Positions 7,362 to 17,185 of a stretch of DNA of 64,000 bases are shown one piece after another. Both the position numbers and the translations under genes were made by a program. Under the pieces are notes generated by a model. The model was not told the origin of the DNA, did not search any database, and saw only the letters and a program-made list of their open reading frames with translations. Each line of letters begins with the position of its first letter. Position 1 is the first letter of the stretch. The DNA is taken from positions 4,278,001 to 4,342,000 of the forward strand of contig JAFEKX020000001.1 in assembly GCA_016893485.2 (NCBI GenBank), written 5' to 3'. The stretch comes from Streptomyces sp. P3. GTDB taxonomy: Bacteria; Actinomycetota; Actinomycetes; Streptomycetales; Streptomycetaceae.

Positions 7362-9770
7362 CGGCTCGCCCCCGCCGGGGTGCCGACCTCGCCGGTGCGC
7401 TTGAGTTTCTGCCAGCGCAGCCGGCCGCCGGTCAGGGCGGTGATGCTGGAGTGGATGAGGACGAGGTACATCATCTGCCGGTAGGCCAGTTGCTGGAGCG
7501 GCATCATCAGCAGATAGCGGTACTTCTCCCGGTCCAGCCTGAACGCGTAGGCCGCGCACAGGAGTTGGATGCCGAGCACCGCGAACCACATCGCGAGGGA
7601 CGCCCAGAAGTCGACGAAGATCATCGAGTAGACGGTGAAGACGTCGATCAGCGGGGCGAAGACCGGCGTGATGATCTGGAAGATGACCACCAGAGGCATG
7701 CCGACCCGGCCGAAGCGGCCCGAAGGACCCTTGTCCGTAAGGGACTTGCGGTGCTTCCACAGGGCCTGCATGGTGCCGTAGGACCAGCGGTAGCGCTGCG
7801 ACCAGAGTTGCTTGAGGGAGGCGGGGGCCTCGGTCCAGGCCTTGGCGTGCTCCTGGTAGACGACCCGCCAGCCCTCGCGGTGCATGGCGATGGTGATGTC
7901 CGTGTCCTCGGCGAGGGTGTCCTCGCTCATGCCGCCGACCTGGAGCACCGCCTCGCGGCGGAACGCGCCGATCGCACCCGGGATGGTGGGCATGCAGCGC
8001 AGCAGGTCGTACATGCGGCGGTCGAGGTTGAAGCCCATCACGTACTCGATGTGCTGCCAGGCGCCGATGACCGTGTTGCGGTTGCCGACCTTGGCGTTGC
8101 GCGACCGCGCCGACCTCGGGGTCGGCGAAGGGCTGCACGAGGTGCCGTACGGTGTCGGGCTCGAAGACGGTGTCGCCGTCCATCATCACCACGATGTCGT
8201 AACTCGCGCTGCGCACACCGTTGTTGAGGGCGGCCGGCTTGCCCGCGTTCTCCTGGCGGATGACCCGGACGTTCGTCATGCCGAAGGAGCGGGCCGCCTC
8301 GCGGGCGATCTCGGAGGTGCCATCCGAGGAGCCGTCGTCGACGACGATGACCTCGATCGGGTGGGTGCTCTTCGCCAGCGACTCAAGGGTGTTGGCGATG
8401 CACTCCTTCTCGTTGTACGCCGGGACGATGACGGTCACCGGGCGGGTGACGGTCGGGCCCCAGCTGAACCTGCGTTTGTTGCGCTGTCTGTAATGGCGCC
8501 GGGCGAGGATCAGCATCATCCCGAAGCGGCTCATCACGGCGATGCCGACGACGGTGAGGCCGGCCGCGAGTCCCGGCACCACCCACTCCGCGACGGTGAC
8601 GGCGTAGATGAGCGCCTTGCCCTCGTAGAGGGTCATGCCGGTGGCCTCGCGGTGGGCGCCCTGGAGGACCGAAGTCCGGCCGTTCCCGGTGCCGCCCGCC
8701 TGCCCGCCCGCGCCGCCGACGGCCGAGCCGACCGGGGCCCGGCCGCTGCCCGCGGGTGCGGCGGAGGAGGCCGCGGACGGTGCCGCGGACGGCTTGGCGC
8801 CGGCCTCGACCGTGCCGGTGCTCGTCCCCGCGGCCGTGCCCGCGCCCGCTCCGGCACCCGCGCCGGCCCCGCTCGCCCGCTGGGCTGCGGCGTTCTTGGC
8901 GATGGCGCCGCTCACCGTGGTGAACGTGTAGCCCTTCGCCTTCATCTTCGCGATGTACGTGGGCAGCGCCTTCATGGTCTGCGAGCGCACACCACCGGCG
9001 TCGTGGAACAGCACCGAGGAACCCGACGTCCCGGACGGCGTCGCCCACTTGACGATCTTCGCGACACCCGGCTGCTTCCAGTCGTCGCTGTCGGTGTCGA
9101 CGAAGACGCTGGTGTAGCCGGACGCGCCGAGCTTCTTGTAGACGGGGTAGCTGTAGTTGTCGATCGCGTCCGTCTCCGAGGAGTACGGCGCGCGGAACAG
9201 CGTGGTGGTGATCCCGGCCGCGCCCGCGAGCGCGAGCTGCGTCTGTTCCATCTCCCGCTTGATGCGGGCGTCGCTCTGGTAGGAGAGGTCGACGTGGGTG
9301 AACGTGTGGATGCCCACCTCTTCGCCCTGCTCGACCATCTGCTTCACGATGCTCGGGTAGCGCGAGACCATCGAGCCCACCAGGAAGAACGTGCCCGGCA
9401 CGTCGTACTTCTTGAGGATCTTCAGGACCGTCGGCGTGTACGTGGGGTTCGGGCCGTCGTCGAAGGTGAGGACGATGGTCTTCTTCGGGATGGTCTGGGT
9501 GACCGGCTCGCCGCCCCGGAAGGTCAGGATCGGACCGCCGTTGAGAACCTTGTCGGGCACCTTGCCGGCGCTCGCGCCGTCCCGGACGCGTTCGTCGCCG
9601 CCGACTTCCGCGCGCAGGTAGCCGTCGAGCAGCATCACGCACGTGAGGCCGAGGAGAAGCAGCAGGGCGAGGATCACTCGGGGTCGCTGGAGCGCGGCGG
9701 CTTTGCCGGCCGCGCGCTCCATCCGGGTGGGGGCGCGCCGGCGCCCGCGCGAAGGAGTCGTCGTAGTCAT
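7358..9770 (-). CDS. Fused polysaccharide deacetylase / family 2 glycosyltransferase (frameshifted)
   Basis: About 804 residues after repair. Order: cytoplasmic N-terminus (MTTTTPSRGRRRAPTRMERA), one membrane helix (VILALLLLLGLTCVML), a NodB-type deacetylase with TFDDGPNPTYTP and GIHTFTHVDL (metal-binding HxxxH-like pair), an Ala/Gly/Pro/Ser linker, a further membrane segment, then a GT2 domain with PVTVIVPAYNEKECI, MDGDTVFE, AEDTDITIA and the QRYRW motif, and terminal helices. This matches the architecture reported for MatB, which makes the aggregation glycan of Streptomyces, and resembles poly-GlcNAc synthases. Net two bases are missing near 8103 (restoring EVGAVAGNAKVGNRNTV). The linker is typical low-complexity sequence. 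Confidence 0.85.
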
Positions 9771-9789
9771 GGCTGCGGTGGTGCTCCGG

Positions 9790-10172
9790 TCAGTGTGCGG
9801 TGGCTGAGGAGGACGGGGCCGCACCCGTGGGGGTGCCTGAGGGGATGTCGGTCGGGGCGCCGGAGGGCGCTACGCCGCCTCTGCCGCCGTCGGGGCCGTA
9901 GCCGCCGCCGGGAGCCGAACCGGCCCGGCCGCCGCCGAACGGCAGCAGCGAGGAGGGGTTGAGCGAGATGCCCCAGCCCATGAACGCCATGCCGAGTACG
10001 AAGGCGTACCCGAGGCAGAGGGGGTGCCCATGAGGAGGCCGATCCGGCGCAGCACCTTTGACCGGCGGCCGGAGTTGTCAACGAACACGGGCCCTTCTGC
10101 GGACCCGTTGCCGGCTTTGCGGCGGCGACCCCGCACAGGGGCGGGGTTTTCGATGGCGGACTCGGATTGCAT
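9790..10172 (-). CDS. Small single-span membrane protein upstream of the glycan synthase
   Basis: About 127 residues after repair of one C near 10020. It has a basic cytoplasmic N-terminus (MQSESAIENPAPVRGRRRKA), then SKVLRRIGLLMGT followed by a helix (LCLGYAFVLGMAFMGWG), then an exported Gly/Pro/Ala/Ser-rich tail ending in SSSATAH. I do not recognise a domain. Position 20 bases before the deacetylase/glycosyltransferase gene suggests a partner subunit, as matA precedes matB. That parallel is contextual only. Confidence 0.6.
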
Positions 10173-10441
10173 TCCCCGGATATTAGGCGGGCTTTATGTG
10201 ACCAAAACTCTGTTTCTCTTGTGAGCCTGCCCAGAGAAACGACGCAACCTGTGCCTTCTCTTAGAGAACCCAGGAAATGCCTTATGAACGGCCAGTGTCG
10301 GTAGTGTCCTCAATGCTCCGCTTCGCCGCCCGACTTGACCGTTTCATTCACCGATACCAGTGGGTTACCTATGGTTTTTCTGTCTTCGTAAGACACAGCC
10401 CCATGTGCTTCATTTAGGCTTCGGAAACCGACTCTGTTTCC

Positions 10442-10476
10442 ATCCTGAGACAGAAATCACCGTCCCGAGACGGAAA
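10442..10476 (+). repeat. Imperfect 15-bp direct repeat before the GH18 gene
   Basis: ATCCTGAGACAGAAA (10442-10456) and GTCCCGAGACGGAAA (10462-10476) are 20 bases apart, on one helix face, just ahead of the start codon at 10490. This could be an operator or part of the leader. The rest of the 317-base gap from 10173 to 10489 is relatively AT-rich, as expected for two divergent promoters, and holds no gene. Confidence 0.45.
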
Positions 10477-10489
10477 GGGTGCATGCTCA

Positions 10490-11533
10490 ATGAGGAGTTT
10501 CCTGAAACCGGCGGCCGGGCTCACCTGCTTGTTTGCCCTCGCGGTCACCGGATGCTCCTCGAGCTCCGACGACTCGTCGGTTTCGGCCCCCGAGGCGAGC
10601 GAGAGTGCCACCTCGACGCCGTCGGCGTCCGCTTCGTCGGGCTCTTCGGGCTCGTCATCGGGCACGGCCTACGCGCCGTACGTCAGCGCCACGACCGCCT
10701 CCGACATGGACGGCGCGGGGTCCGCGTCGACGTACAACCTGTCCTTCGCCATCGCCAAGGGCAGCACCTGTACGCCGGAGTGGAACGGTACGACCACGAT
10801 CGACAACTCGGCGGTGACGTCCCGGATTTCGGCGCTGAAGACCTCCGGGGCGAGCGTCCGGGTCTCCTTCGGCGGGGCGTCCGGCAAGGAGTTGGCGCAG
10901 ACGTGTACGAGCGCGACGGCGCTCGCGAAGGCGTACGGGGAGGCGTTGGACGCGGCGGGTTCGACCCAGGCCGACTTCGACATCGAGGGTGACGCGCTCA
11001 CCGACTCGACGTCGGTCGCCCTGCGCTCCAAGGCGATAGCCCTGCTCCAGAAGGAACGCAGCGGTCTGAAGGTCTCCTTCACGCTGCCCGTGATGCCGTC
11101 CGGACTCGACTCCGACAGTCTCGCGCTGCTGGAGTCCGCCAACGACAACGCGGTCGCCGTCTCCACGGTCAACATCATGACGATGAACTACGGGGAGTCG
11201 TACACGGGGACATGGGCGGCTACGCGATCACCTCGGCGACGGCCACGCACACGCAGTTGAAGAAGGTGTTCGGGTTGTCGGACGCGGGGGCGTGGGAGGA
11301 TGGCGCTCACGTCGATGCTCGGGGTGAACGACGTCTCCGGGGAGACGTTCTCCCTCTCGGACGCGGCTCAGGTGCGGGCGTTCGCCGAGGCGAAGGGGGT
11401 TGCGTGGGTGTCCATGTGGTCGACGTTTCGGGATCAGCAGTGTGAGAGCGGGTCGTCCGATGACGATGCGGCGACCGATTGCAGTGGGGTGACGCAGGCG
11501 GCCGGGGCGTTCGGGGAGGCGTTCGCGGGGTGA
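10490..11533 (+). CDS. GH18-type chitinase-like lipoprotein (two frameshifts)
   Basis: Exported glycoside hydrolase-like protein of about 348 residues. The signal sequence ends in a lipobox-like VTGC (Cys 22), then a Ser/Ala-rich linker. The catalytic barrel shows YAPYVSATTASDMDG, VSFGGASGKELA (family SxGG motif) and DFDIEGD, corresponding to the GH18 DxxDxDxE strand with its catalytic Glu. Later IMTMNYG and the C-terminal WVSMWSTFRDQQC fit bacterial chitinases. Frame breaks near 11210 (restores SYTGDMGGYAI) and near 11300 (restores WEGMALTSMLGVND) join three pieces. No chitin-binding module is visible. Chitinase activity is inferred from family. Confidence 0.8.
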
Positions 11534-11542
11534 CCCGGTCCG

Positions 11543-11625
11543 TTGTGGGGTGCCGGTGCGTTGTGGCTGGTGGCGGCCACGCGGCGGAGCCGCAACATGA
11601 CACAGCCCCGCGCCCCTGGAAACCT
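11543..11625. repeat. Intergenic element resembling a recurrent Streptomyces repeat
   Basis: The stretch with GCGGCGGAGCCGC followed by ACACAGCCCCGCGCCCCTG lies between the 3' ends of two convergent genes. It resembles, from memory, a sequence that recurs in many Streptomyces intergenic regions. The inner GCGGCGGAGCCGC can form a hairpin and may act as a terminator. Confidence 0.4.
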
Positions 11626-12036
11626 AGCGGCGTCTGTGGACCAGCCGGCCTGCGCACACCGTTGCGATGCACTCGCCGGTCTCATCGAACACGGCCAGGT
11701 CGGCTCGGCCGAGGGCCGCAAGAGCCGGAGGGCGTGCGGCGGCGAGGATCTCGACGTCGTTCCGCTGTGCCGCCGCCCGGAGTTCGGGTGAGACGACGTG
11801 TTCCGCCAGGACAGCCGTAGCACCTGACTTCAGTACGGCGTGGATCCGCTCCCGCGGGCTCGGGGCGTCCGGGAGGGGGCCCTCGTGTACAAGAGCGGGC
11901 CCCAGGACGCCCGGCCAGCGCCTCAACCGGGCGCCGGGGAACCGCTGTTCAAGGTCGACCAGCGCCCCACACCCACAACCCGCGCACCCTCGACAGCGAC
12001 GGCCCCGCCCTCGTCCGCCGTGTGAATCGTCAGCAC
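11624..12036 (-). CDS. Short imidazolonepropionase-like (amidohydrolase N-terminal fold) protein
   Basis: About 137 residues after repair. The GTG start gives VLTIHTADEGGAVAVEGARV, the beta-rich N-terminal fold of amidohydrolases. With one G restored near 11960 it continues VGALVDLEQRFPGARLRRWP, then LVHEGPLPDAP, and ends FDETGECIATVCAGRLVHRR, where amidohydrolases close the same small domain. No metal-binding HxH or TIM barrel is present, so it is unlikely to be a hydrolase itself. It starts 8 bases after the mqnC stop, suggesting one operon. The role in menaquinone synthesis is unknown. Confidence 0.55.
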
Positions 12037-12043
12037 AGGAGGC

Positions 12044-13241
12044 CTAGTTGGCCGACAGGAGCTTCAACTCGGGGTGGGCCGTGCCGCCTTCGATGGCCGT
12101 GGACGAGATGTGGGACATCACGCGCTCGTCGACCGGGTCGTTGGCCGGGTCGTCGTGGACGACGATGTGCTCGTAGGTGGTGGTCCGCTGGGCGGGGACG
12201 CGGCCCGCCTTGCGGATGAGGTCGATGATCTCCATGCGGTTGGAGCGGTGCTTGGCACCGGCCGAGGAGACGACGTTCTCCTCCAGCATGATCGAGCCGA
12301 GGTCGTCCGCGCCGTAGTGCAGGGAGAGTTGGCCGACCTCCTTGCCGGTGGTGAGCCAACTGCCCTGGATGTGGGCGATGTTGTCCATGAAGAGGCGCGC
12401 GATGGCGATCATGCGCAGGTACTCGAAGAGGGTGGCCTGCGTGCGGCCCTTCAGGTGGTTGTTCTCGGGCTGGTAGGTGTACGGGATGAAGGCGCGGAAG
12501 CCGCCCGTGCGGTCCTGTACGTCGCGGATCATCCGCAGGTGCTCGATGCGCTCGGCGTTGGTCTCGCCGGTGCCCATGAGCATCGTCGACGTGGACTCGA
12601 CGCCCAGGTTGTGCGCCGCCTCCATGATCTCCAGCCAGCGCTCGCCGGACTCCTTGAGCGGGGCGATCGCCTTGCGGGGGCGCGCGGGGAGCAGTTCGGC
12701 ACCGGCACCGGCGAAGGAGTCGAGACCGGCCGCGTGGATGCGGGTGATGGCCTCCTCGACCGACACCCCGCTGATCCGGGCCATGTGCTCGACCTCGGAC
12801 GCGCCGAGGGAGTGGATGACCAGCTGGGGGTACGCGCCCTTGATCGCGGCGAAGTGCTCCTCGTAGTACTCGACGCCGAAGTCGGGGTGGTGGCCGCCCT
12901 GGAACATGATCTGTGTGCCGCCGAGTTCGACGGTCTCCGCGCACCGGCGCAGGATGTCGTCGAGGTCACGCGTCCAGCCCTTGGCGGTGTCCTTGGGCGC
13001 GGCGTAGAAGGCGCAGAACTTGCACGCCGTGACGCACACGTTGGTGTAGTTGATGTTCCGCTCGATGATGTACGTCGCGATGTGCTCCGTACCCGCGTAC
13101 CGCCGCTTGCGTACGGCGTCGGCGGCGGCGCCGAGCGCGTGCAGCGGGCGTCGCGGTAGAGGTCGAGCGCCTCTTCGGGGTGATGCGCCCGCCCTCGGCG
13201 GCACGGTCGAGGACGGACTGAAGCTCGGCCTTCTCGGTCAC
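12044..13241 (-). CDS. mqnC: Cyclic dehypoxanthinyl futalosine synthase (two frameshifts)
   Basis: Radical-SAM enzyme of the futalosine menaquinone pathway that cyclises dehypoxanthine futalosine. The cluster-binding CVTACKFCAF (CxxxCxxC) follows TNV in NINYTNV. HHPDFGVEYYEEHFAAIK, MGTGETNAERIEHLRMIRD and FIPYTYQPENNHLKG are family signatures. The N-terminus VTEKAELQSVLDRAAEGG is in another frame. One G and one C restored near 13160-13185 give GRITPEEALDLYRDAPLHAL and join the parts. About 399 residues. GTG start at 13239-13241 behind a GGGA-type site. Essential if this is the sole menaquinone route, which argues the shifts are artefacts. Confidence 0.93.
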
Positions 13242-13330
13242 CGGGAGGTCCCTTTCGTCAAGGGTTGCGGACGGACAGATGGTGCTGACGGACCTTGTCA
13301 GCCTACGCCAGCGGTTTTTCCGCCCGGACC

Positions 13331-13929
13331 TCAGGCCGTGTACGCGCCGACCAGCAGCCCGAGGAGAGCACCGGCCAGCAGAAACGGACCAAAAGGGACG
13401 GTGGCGGGTCCTCGCCGGGTGAGGAGGCGCTCGTGGACCATCCGGACGAGGCCCTCGTAGACCGCCCTGACCAGGAACCCGGCGAAGGCCCCGAGCATCA
13501 CCGTCGGCCACCCGTACCACCCGAGTACCACGCCGGCCCCGACCGCGAGCTTCACCTCCCGAGCCCCAGTCCACCGCCTCCGGGGTCGATGCGGGTCAAC
13601 CCGTGGTACCCGGCGCCGAGCGCGAGGCCGCCAAGGAGCGCGGTCGTCCAGTGCCCGGTGTGCTCGGGCACGAGGGTGACGAGGCCGAGGAGGGCGAGGG
13701 CGGCGCCCGCGAGGGGAAGTCCGGCCCCAGGCGCGGCCACCGCGAGGGGCGCGAGCAGCAGCCACACCGCCAGTTCGGGCCGGGTGCCGGTGGCGGCGGC
13801 GAGCGCGACGCACACCAGCACGACGAGGAGCGCGGTGCCGACCCCGCGCCGGCCGACCCGGGCCACCACCGCCCCGGCTCCCGCGCCCCACAACCCGGCG
13901 ACGGCGATGAGGAGTTGGCCGTAGTCCAC
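13331..13929 (-). CDS. A24 prepilin peptidase-like membrane protein, catalytic aspartates apparently absent
   Basis: About 200 residues with seven or so hydrophobic helices. After restoring one G near 13557 the signature region reads GGLGLGEVKLAVGAGVVLGW, aligning with the A24 motif GxGDxKL, but with Glu where the catalytic Asp should be. The other catalytic Asp, usually in a DxxxxRLP-like loop after the first helices, is replaced by VAAPGAGLPLAG. The end VPFGPFLLAGALLGLLVG is typical of the family. It follows the kinase gene by 7 bases. It may be an inactive paralogue. If the bases near 13555 are wrong the Asp could be real, but GAG is not a run-length error. Confidence 0.7.
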
Positions 13930-13936
13930 GCGGTCG

Positions 13937-15585
13937 CTACCTGACCTTGGACATCCGCGCGGTCGGCGAGCCCTCGGCCGAGCTGTCCGACACGTACTTC
14001 AGGTCGTCGCCCACGGGGGTGAGGGTGACGGTGTGGGCGGCCTGGTTGCACACGTCCCGGTTCGTCTTCGCCCCCGCGGCCGCCGCCACGAGCCGCGTCT
14101 TCGTCACCTGCTTCAGGGTCAGCACGTCGTCGCAGACCCCACCGAGCTGGTCGGTCTGCCGTAGCACCCCCAACTGCTCCCCTACGGCCGCCTTGCGCAC
14201 CGTGAGCCGGAAGGTCCCGTCCGGGAGGGTGCCGCCGAGGGCGGTGCCGTCGCCCTGCCAGGTGCCGAGGTAGGCGGCGGGGACGGAACCGAGGGGTGGC
14301 CGCGGCCGGGCCGGACGGCCCGCTCGGGGTGGAGGCGGCCGAGTTGTCGTGGCCCTTGTCGCCCGGCTGGACGACGTACAGCAGGACCGGCACCAGGGTC
14401 ACCACGGCGAGCGCACCGGCGACGGCGAGCGCCACGGTGCAGCCGACCCGGCGCCCGCGGCCCTCGGGTCCCGGAGTCGCGGTGGCGGCGACGGAGAAGG
14501 AGACCTTCCCCGGACGGTGACCGGAGGCCGTGTCGTGCGGGACCGCGTCCCGCGGTTCGGGCACGAACCCGGCTGTCCCCGGAAGGGAGTTGGGCATCAC
14601 CGGCGCGGGCCCGAACGCCCCGGCCTCCGCTCCCCCGATCGACGGGCTGCTGAACCCCACGGGCCCCGAGCGCACCCCCTCGGCCACCCCGGCGGCCTCA
14701 AGGTTCAGCAGCTGTACGGCACTTCGGCTGACCTGCTCGACCAGCGCCCCCGGCAGCCACCCGCCCGCGACCAGCCGAGCCGCCCCGTCCGGAGCGAGCC
14801 ACCGGGACACCTCGCCCGGAGTCGGCCGCCGGGAGGGGTCCTTGGCCAGGCAGGCACTCGCCAGGTCCCGCAACTCCCCTTCCATCGCGCCCAGTTCGGG
14901 TTCCTCGTGGACGACCTTGTAGAGGAGGGCGGCGGAGGAGTCGCCGGGGAAGGGGAGGTGCCGGTGGCCGCGTACGCCAGCACGGCGCCCAGCGAGAAGA
15001 CGTCGGAGGCGCCCGTCGCGCCCTTGCCGAGGATCTGCTCGGGGGCCATGTAGCCGGGTGAGCCGACGGAGACCCCGGTGGAGGTGAGGGAGGCGGTGCC
15101 GTCCGTGGCGCGGGCGATGCCGAAGTCGATGAGGAGCGGTCCGTCGAGGGTGAGCAGCACGTTGGACGGCTTCACGTCCCGGTGCACGAGCCCCAACTCG
15201 TGTACGGCCGTGAGCGCTTCGGCCAGCCCCGCGCCCAGCGCCCGTACGGTCGCCGTGGGCAGCGGCCCGCCGTCGGCGACGGCGGCGGAGAGGGCGGGCC
15301 CGGCGGCGTAGGCCGTGGCGACCCAGGGCACGGCGGCCTCCGGGTCGGCGTCCAGCACGGGGCGGTCCAGGCGCCGCCCACCCGGCGGGCGGCGTCGACC
15401 TCGCGGCGGAAGCGGGCGCGGAACTCCTCGTCGAGCGCGAAGTGCGGATGCACGATCTTCACCGCGACCGTACGGCCGCCCGCGCTGCGCCCGAGGTAGA
15501 CCCGGCCCATCCCGCCGGAGCCCAGCCGGCCGAGCAGCCGGTAGGGCCCCACCACCGTGGGTTCGTCGTCTCCGAGCGGCTGCAT
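13937..15585 (-). CDS. Membrane Ser/Thr protein kinase (three frameshifts)
   Basis: PknB-type kinase of about 550 residues. The N-terminal kinase domain has GRLGSGGMGRVYLG (P-loop), VAVKIV (lysine), HRDVKPSNVLL (catalytic loop), IDFGIARA and GSPGYMAPEQ. A Pro/Ala-rich juxtamembrane stretch leads to a helix (VGCTVALAVAGALAVVTLV), then an extracellular domain (YLGTWQGDGTALGGT... TRLVAAAAGAKTNRDVCNQA) without PASTA repeats. Missing single C bases near 15365, 14950 and 14295 explain the breaks. The first ATG (MQPLGDDEPTVVGPYRLLG) is chosen as it sits right before the kinase fold. It shares a likely transcript with the prepilin peptidase-like gene. Confidence 0.88.
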
Positions 15586-15643
15586 GCCGTCCACCCCTCC
15601 CCGTACGACTTCCAGCAGGGTAGTGCGCACACCCCACCGGTGA

Positions 15644-16491
15644 TTACGGCTGGAGCAGATCCACGTTCACGTCCGCCGGGAAACCGGTCGTGGGACCGAC
15701 GCGGCGGGCGAACTCGGCGACCGCGGCCAACTGGTGCGCGCCGAAGCGGAAGTCGAGGGTGGTGAAGTACCGCTCCAGGACCTCCTCGTCGAACTCCTCC
15801 CAGCGGGCGGCCTGTTCGGCGACCTTGCCGACCTCTTCGAGGGAGAGGTTGCGGGAGGCGAGGAAGGCCTCGTGGACCTTGCGGGTGATGACCGGCTCGC
15901 GCTCCAGGTAGTCGCGGCGGGCGGCCCACACGGCGAAGACGAACGGCAGCCCGGTCCACTCCTTCCACAGGGACCCCAGGTCGTGCACCTCCAGCCCGAA
16001 GCGGGGCCCGTCGAGCAGGTTGGCGCGCAGGGCCGCGTCGCCGATGAGGACGGCGGCCTCGGCCTCCTGCATCATCAGGCTCAGGTCGGGCGGGCAGGTG
16101 TAGTAGTCGGGCTGGACGCCGTAGCGCTCGGCGAGCAGGAGCTGCGCGAGGCGTACGGAGGTCCGCGAGGTCGAGCCGAGGGCGACCCGGCGACCGTCCA
16201 GCTGGTCCAGCGGGACCTGCGAGACGATCACGCAGGACATCACCGGGCCGTCGCAGCCGACGGCGATGTCGGGGAAGGCGACCAGGTCGTCCGCGTTGCG
16301 GAGGAACTCGACGAGCGTGATGGGCCCGATGTCGAGGTCGCCCTGCACCAGCTGCTCGCTGAGCTTCTCGGGGTGTCCTTGGTCAGCTCGAAGTCGAGAA
16401 GCGTGCCTGTTCTCGCGAGCCCCCAGTACAGGGGCAGGCAGTTCAGGAACTGAATGTGGCCGACGCGCGGCCGGGTGCGAGAATTGTCCAC
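15644..16491 (-). CDS. mqnA: Chorismate dehydratase (one frameshift)
   Basis: First step of the futalosine menaquinone pathway: chorismate to 3-[(1-carboxyvinyl)oxy]benzoate. About 282 residues with a periplasmic-binding-protein-like fold. GTG start; VGHIQFLNCLPLYWGL is the conserved N-terminus, followed by LDIGPITLVEFLRNAD, VALGSTSRTSVRLAQLLL and LIGDAALRA. One G missing near 16372 splits it; repair gives TKDTPEKLSEQLVQGDLD. It diverges from the cold-shock gene and is not adjacent to other mqn genes. Confidence 0.93.
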
Positions 16492-16779
16492 AACGTGAGG
16501 CTAGACCTCATGCGGTACGCTCCATACTTCGGCCCCACAGTCAAGCCTTTGGCGATCTTCAAACGTCCGGGTGATGTGATCTTGGCCTCTATTGCTTTCG
16601 GCTGCCCGCGTGCTAGGCTCGCCGCAAGTTGCAGTTTGGTTTCCCTTGCAGTACAGAGCCTGCGGAGCATGTAACCGCGGGCTCTAGTCGTTTTCAGACG
16701 TATGCAGTAGTGCGGGACTTTGTTTTCACACTTAGCAGGGTTCTGGAGCAGGGCAACCCTTTGGGCCCAAGGAGGGCTT
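16492..16779 (+). promoter_or_regulatory. Leader region of the cold-shock gene and mqnA promoter region
   Basis: This 288-base gap is clearly less GC-rich than its surroundings and holds no ORF. It separates the divergent mqnA and cold-shock genes. Long structured 5' leaders are typical of cspA-type genes, where they control mRNA stability in the cold, so part of this is probably transcribed. No specific promoter is claimed. Confidence 0.5.
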
Positions 16780-16983
16780 ATGGCTACCGGAACCGTGAAG
16801 TGGTTCAACGCCGAAAAGGGCTTTGGCTTCATCGCCCAAGAAGGCGGAGGCCCCGACGTCTTCGTTCACTACTCCGCGATCAACGCGAGCGGCTTCCGCT
16901 CGCTGGAGGAGAACCAGCAGGTCTCCTTCGACGTGACCCAGGGCCCGAAGGGCCCGCAGGCGGAGAACGTCACCCCCGTCTGA
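16780..16983 (+). CDS. Cold-shock domain protein
   Basis: 67-residue single-stranded nucleic-acid-binding protein of the CspA family. RNP1 (KGFGFI) and RNP2 (VFVHYSAI) are intact, and the start TGTVKWFNAEKGF is the family consensus. A strong AAGGAGG site precedes the ATG by six bases. It is followed by an intrinsic hairpin at 17053. Complete and unbroken. Confidence 0.95.
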   Translation: MATGTVKWFNAEKGFGFIAQEGGGPDVFVHYSAINASGFRSLEENQQVSFDVTQGPKGPQAENVTPV

Positions 16984-17052
16984 GTCACCTGATCGCAGTT
17001 TCTTCGGTCTCGGAGCCTGGTGCTTTGATCCGGAACAGATAAGCAAGACCCA

Positions 17053-17085
17053 AGGAGCCCCGTGCCGCAAGGCGACGGGGCTCCT
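17053..17085 (+). terminator. Hairpin terminator after the cold-shock gene
   Basis: AGGAGCCCCGT pairs with ACGGGGCTCCT around GCCGCAAGGCG; the 11-bp stem is followed by a short T-containing tail. Confidence 0.8.
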
Positions 17086-17134
17086 GCCTTTGCCTCCGGC
17101 GGTCGGGAGCGTCGGCGGGAGTTAGGGGCCTTCG

Positions 17135-17151
17135 TGGTACAGCGCGTGCCA
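17135..17151. promoter_or_regulatory. Candidate operator, copy 1 (upstream of HTH regulator)
   Basis: TGGTACAGCGCGTGCCA is a near-perfect palindrome 35 bases before the regulator start. It sits in a ~52-bp block (about 17105-17156) repeated in inverted orientation at 18055-18107, before the SDR gene. Probably the binding site of the adjacent regulator. Confidence 0.55.
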
Positions 17152-17185
17152 CCCGGTGGGGGCCGGGGTGCGGGACCATGGGGGC

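Noticed and set aside
5271..7484. Long rightward frame of 737 codons antisense to menG and the acyltransferase.
   Set aside because: High GC gives long antisense frames; it is rich in Arg, His and Gly without domain features, while the opposite strand has clear families.
6018..9824. One continuous 1268-codon leftward frame.
   Set aside because: It joins the deacetylase half of one gene to the separate acyltransferase gene through a frameshifted middle. The glycosyltransferase half lies in another frame.
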